Source of the DNA: Cordylochernes scorpioides
Taxonomy: Eukaryota > Arthropoda > Arachnida > Pseudoscorpiones > Chernetidae
DNA length: 64,000 nt
Direction: 5' to 3'
Assembly (NCBI GenBank): GCA_030710605.1
Contig: CP092872.1
Span: forward strand, 12,395,475-12,459,474
Part shown: positions 63,701 to 64,000 of the stretch, piece after piece
Numbering within the stretch: position 1 is the stretch's first letter
How the letters are laid out: the number at the start of each line of letters is the position of its first letter
Made by a program: the position numbers and the translations under genes
The notes under the pieces: generated by a model
The model's database searches: none
Told to the model about the DNA's origin: nothing
The model's input: the letters and a program-made list of their open reading frames with translations, nothing else

Positions 63701-64000
63701 CCTTATAGGACCGTGGTGGTGACTTATGACCGTGGTGGTGACCTTATAGGACCGTGGTGGTGACCTTATAGGACCGTGGTGGTGACCTTATAGACCGATG
63801 TGACTTGGTAGGACCGTGGTGTGACCTTATAGGACCGTGGTGGTGACTTGGTAGGACCGTGGTGGTGACCTTATAGGCAGTGGTGGATGACCTGGTAATG
63901 CCGTGGTGGTGACTTGATAGGACCGTGGTGGTGACCTGGTAGTGCCGTGGTGGTGCCTTGGTATGACCGTGGTGGTGACCTGGTAGTGCCGTGGTGGTAA
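60735..64000 (+). repeat. 22-bp minisatellite, second block
   Basis: About 148 units to the window end. Richer in TGGTAGTGCC, GACTTGGTA and CTTATAAGACC variants than the first block. A block containing GCAGTGGTGATGACCTGG, TAATGCCGTGG recurs at 58356, 62220, 62450 and 63880, so long-range duplication occurred here too. Confidence 0.97.

Overview
This is a eukaryotic, AT-rich, intron-poor stretch made almost entirely of transposable elements and satellites. I find no confident host gene. The coding remnants point to an arthropod: LINE C-termini of a type common in chelicerates and other arthropods, Ty3/Gypsy LTR elements, a Penelope-like GIY-YIG endonuclease, and Tc1- and pogo-like nonautonomous DNA elements. 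A chelicerate such as a spider fits best from memory of those LINE ends, but this is an inference.

Layout. 1-10796 and 14660-25182 are two diverged copies (A, B) of one ~10.5 kb segment, in direct order and separated by a 100-N gap plus ~3.8 kb. Each holds, in order: a non-LTR RT C-terminal fragment, a Tc1-like long-TIR element with 71-76 bp tandem units, a 32-bp repeat array, a larger inverted-repeat element containing two LINE tails, a second 32-bp array, a pogo-like MITE whose interior became a 91-bp satellite, foldback elements and a hammerhead-like palindrome. The copies differ by array expansion and by clean insertions with 11-14 bp target duplications, each with an empty site in the other copy. 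25.2-36.1 kb is a mixture of small elements: foldback hairpins, tRNA-headed SINEs, a ~155-bp satellite, a tandem hammerhead-ribozyme retroelement (32149-32708) and a head-to-head Penelope-like insertion. 37158-42720 is an apparently intact Gypsy element (minus strand) with LTRs that look identical and a gag/pol -1 frameshift heptamer. 43015-49237 is a noncoding LTR element with 1378-bp LTRs. 53478-64000 is a giant 22-bp minisatellite, split by an internally deleted Gypsy-type element (58441-60734).

Most notable theme: self-cleaving RNA motifs. A two-copy hammerhead retrozyme-like unit (320-nt monomer, ribozymes at 32184 and 32504) is the clearest. Further hammerhead-like cores sit at 6388-6436, in palindromes at 10515 and 24645, in both arms of the Penelope-like element, inside a 52-bp-armed palindrome at 36590, and in degenerate form near 51760. 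A separate, very repeated foldback family carries hammerhead-like words in a non-canonical order and inserts with 13-14 bp target duplications and 5' truncation, which looks like reverse-transcription-based mobilisation, possibly by Penelope-like machinery.
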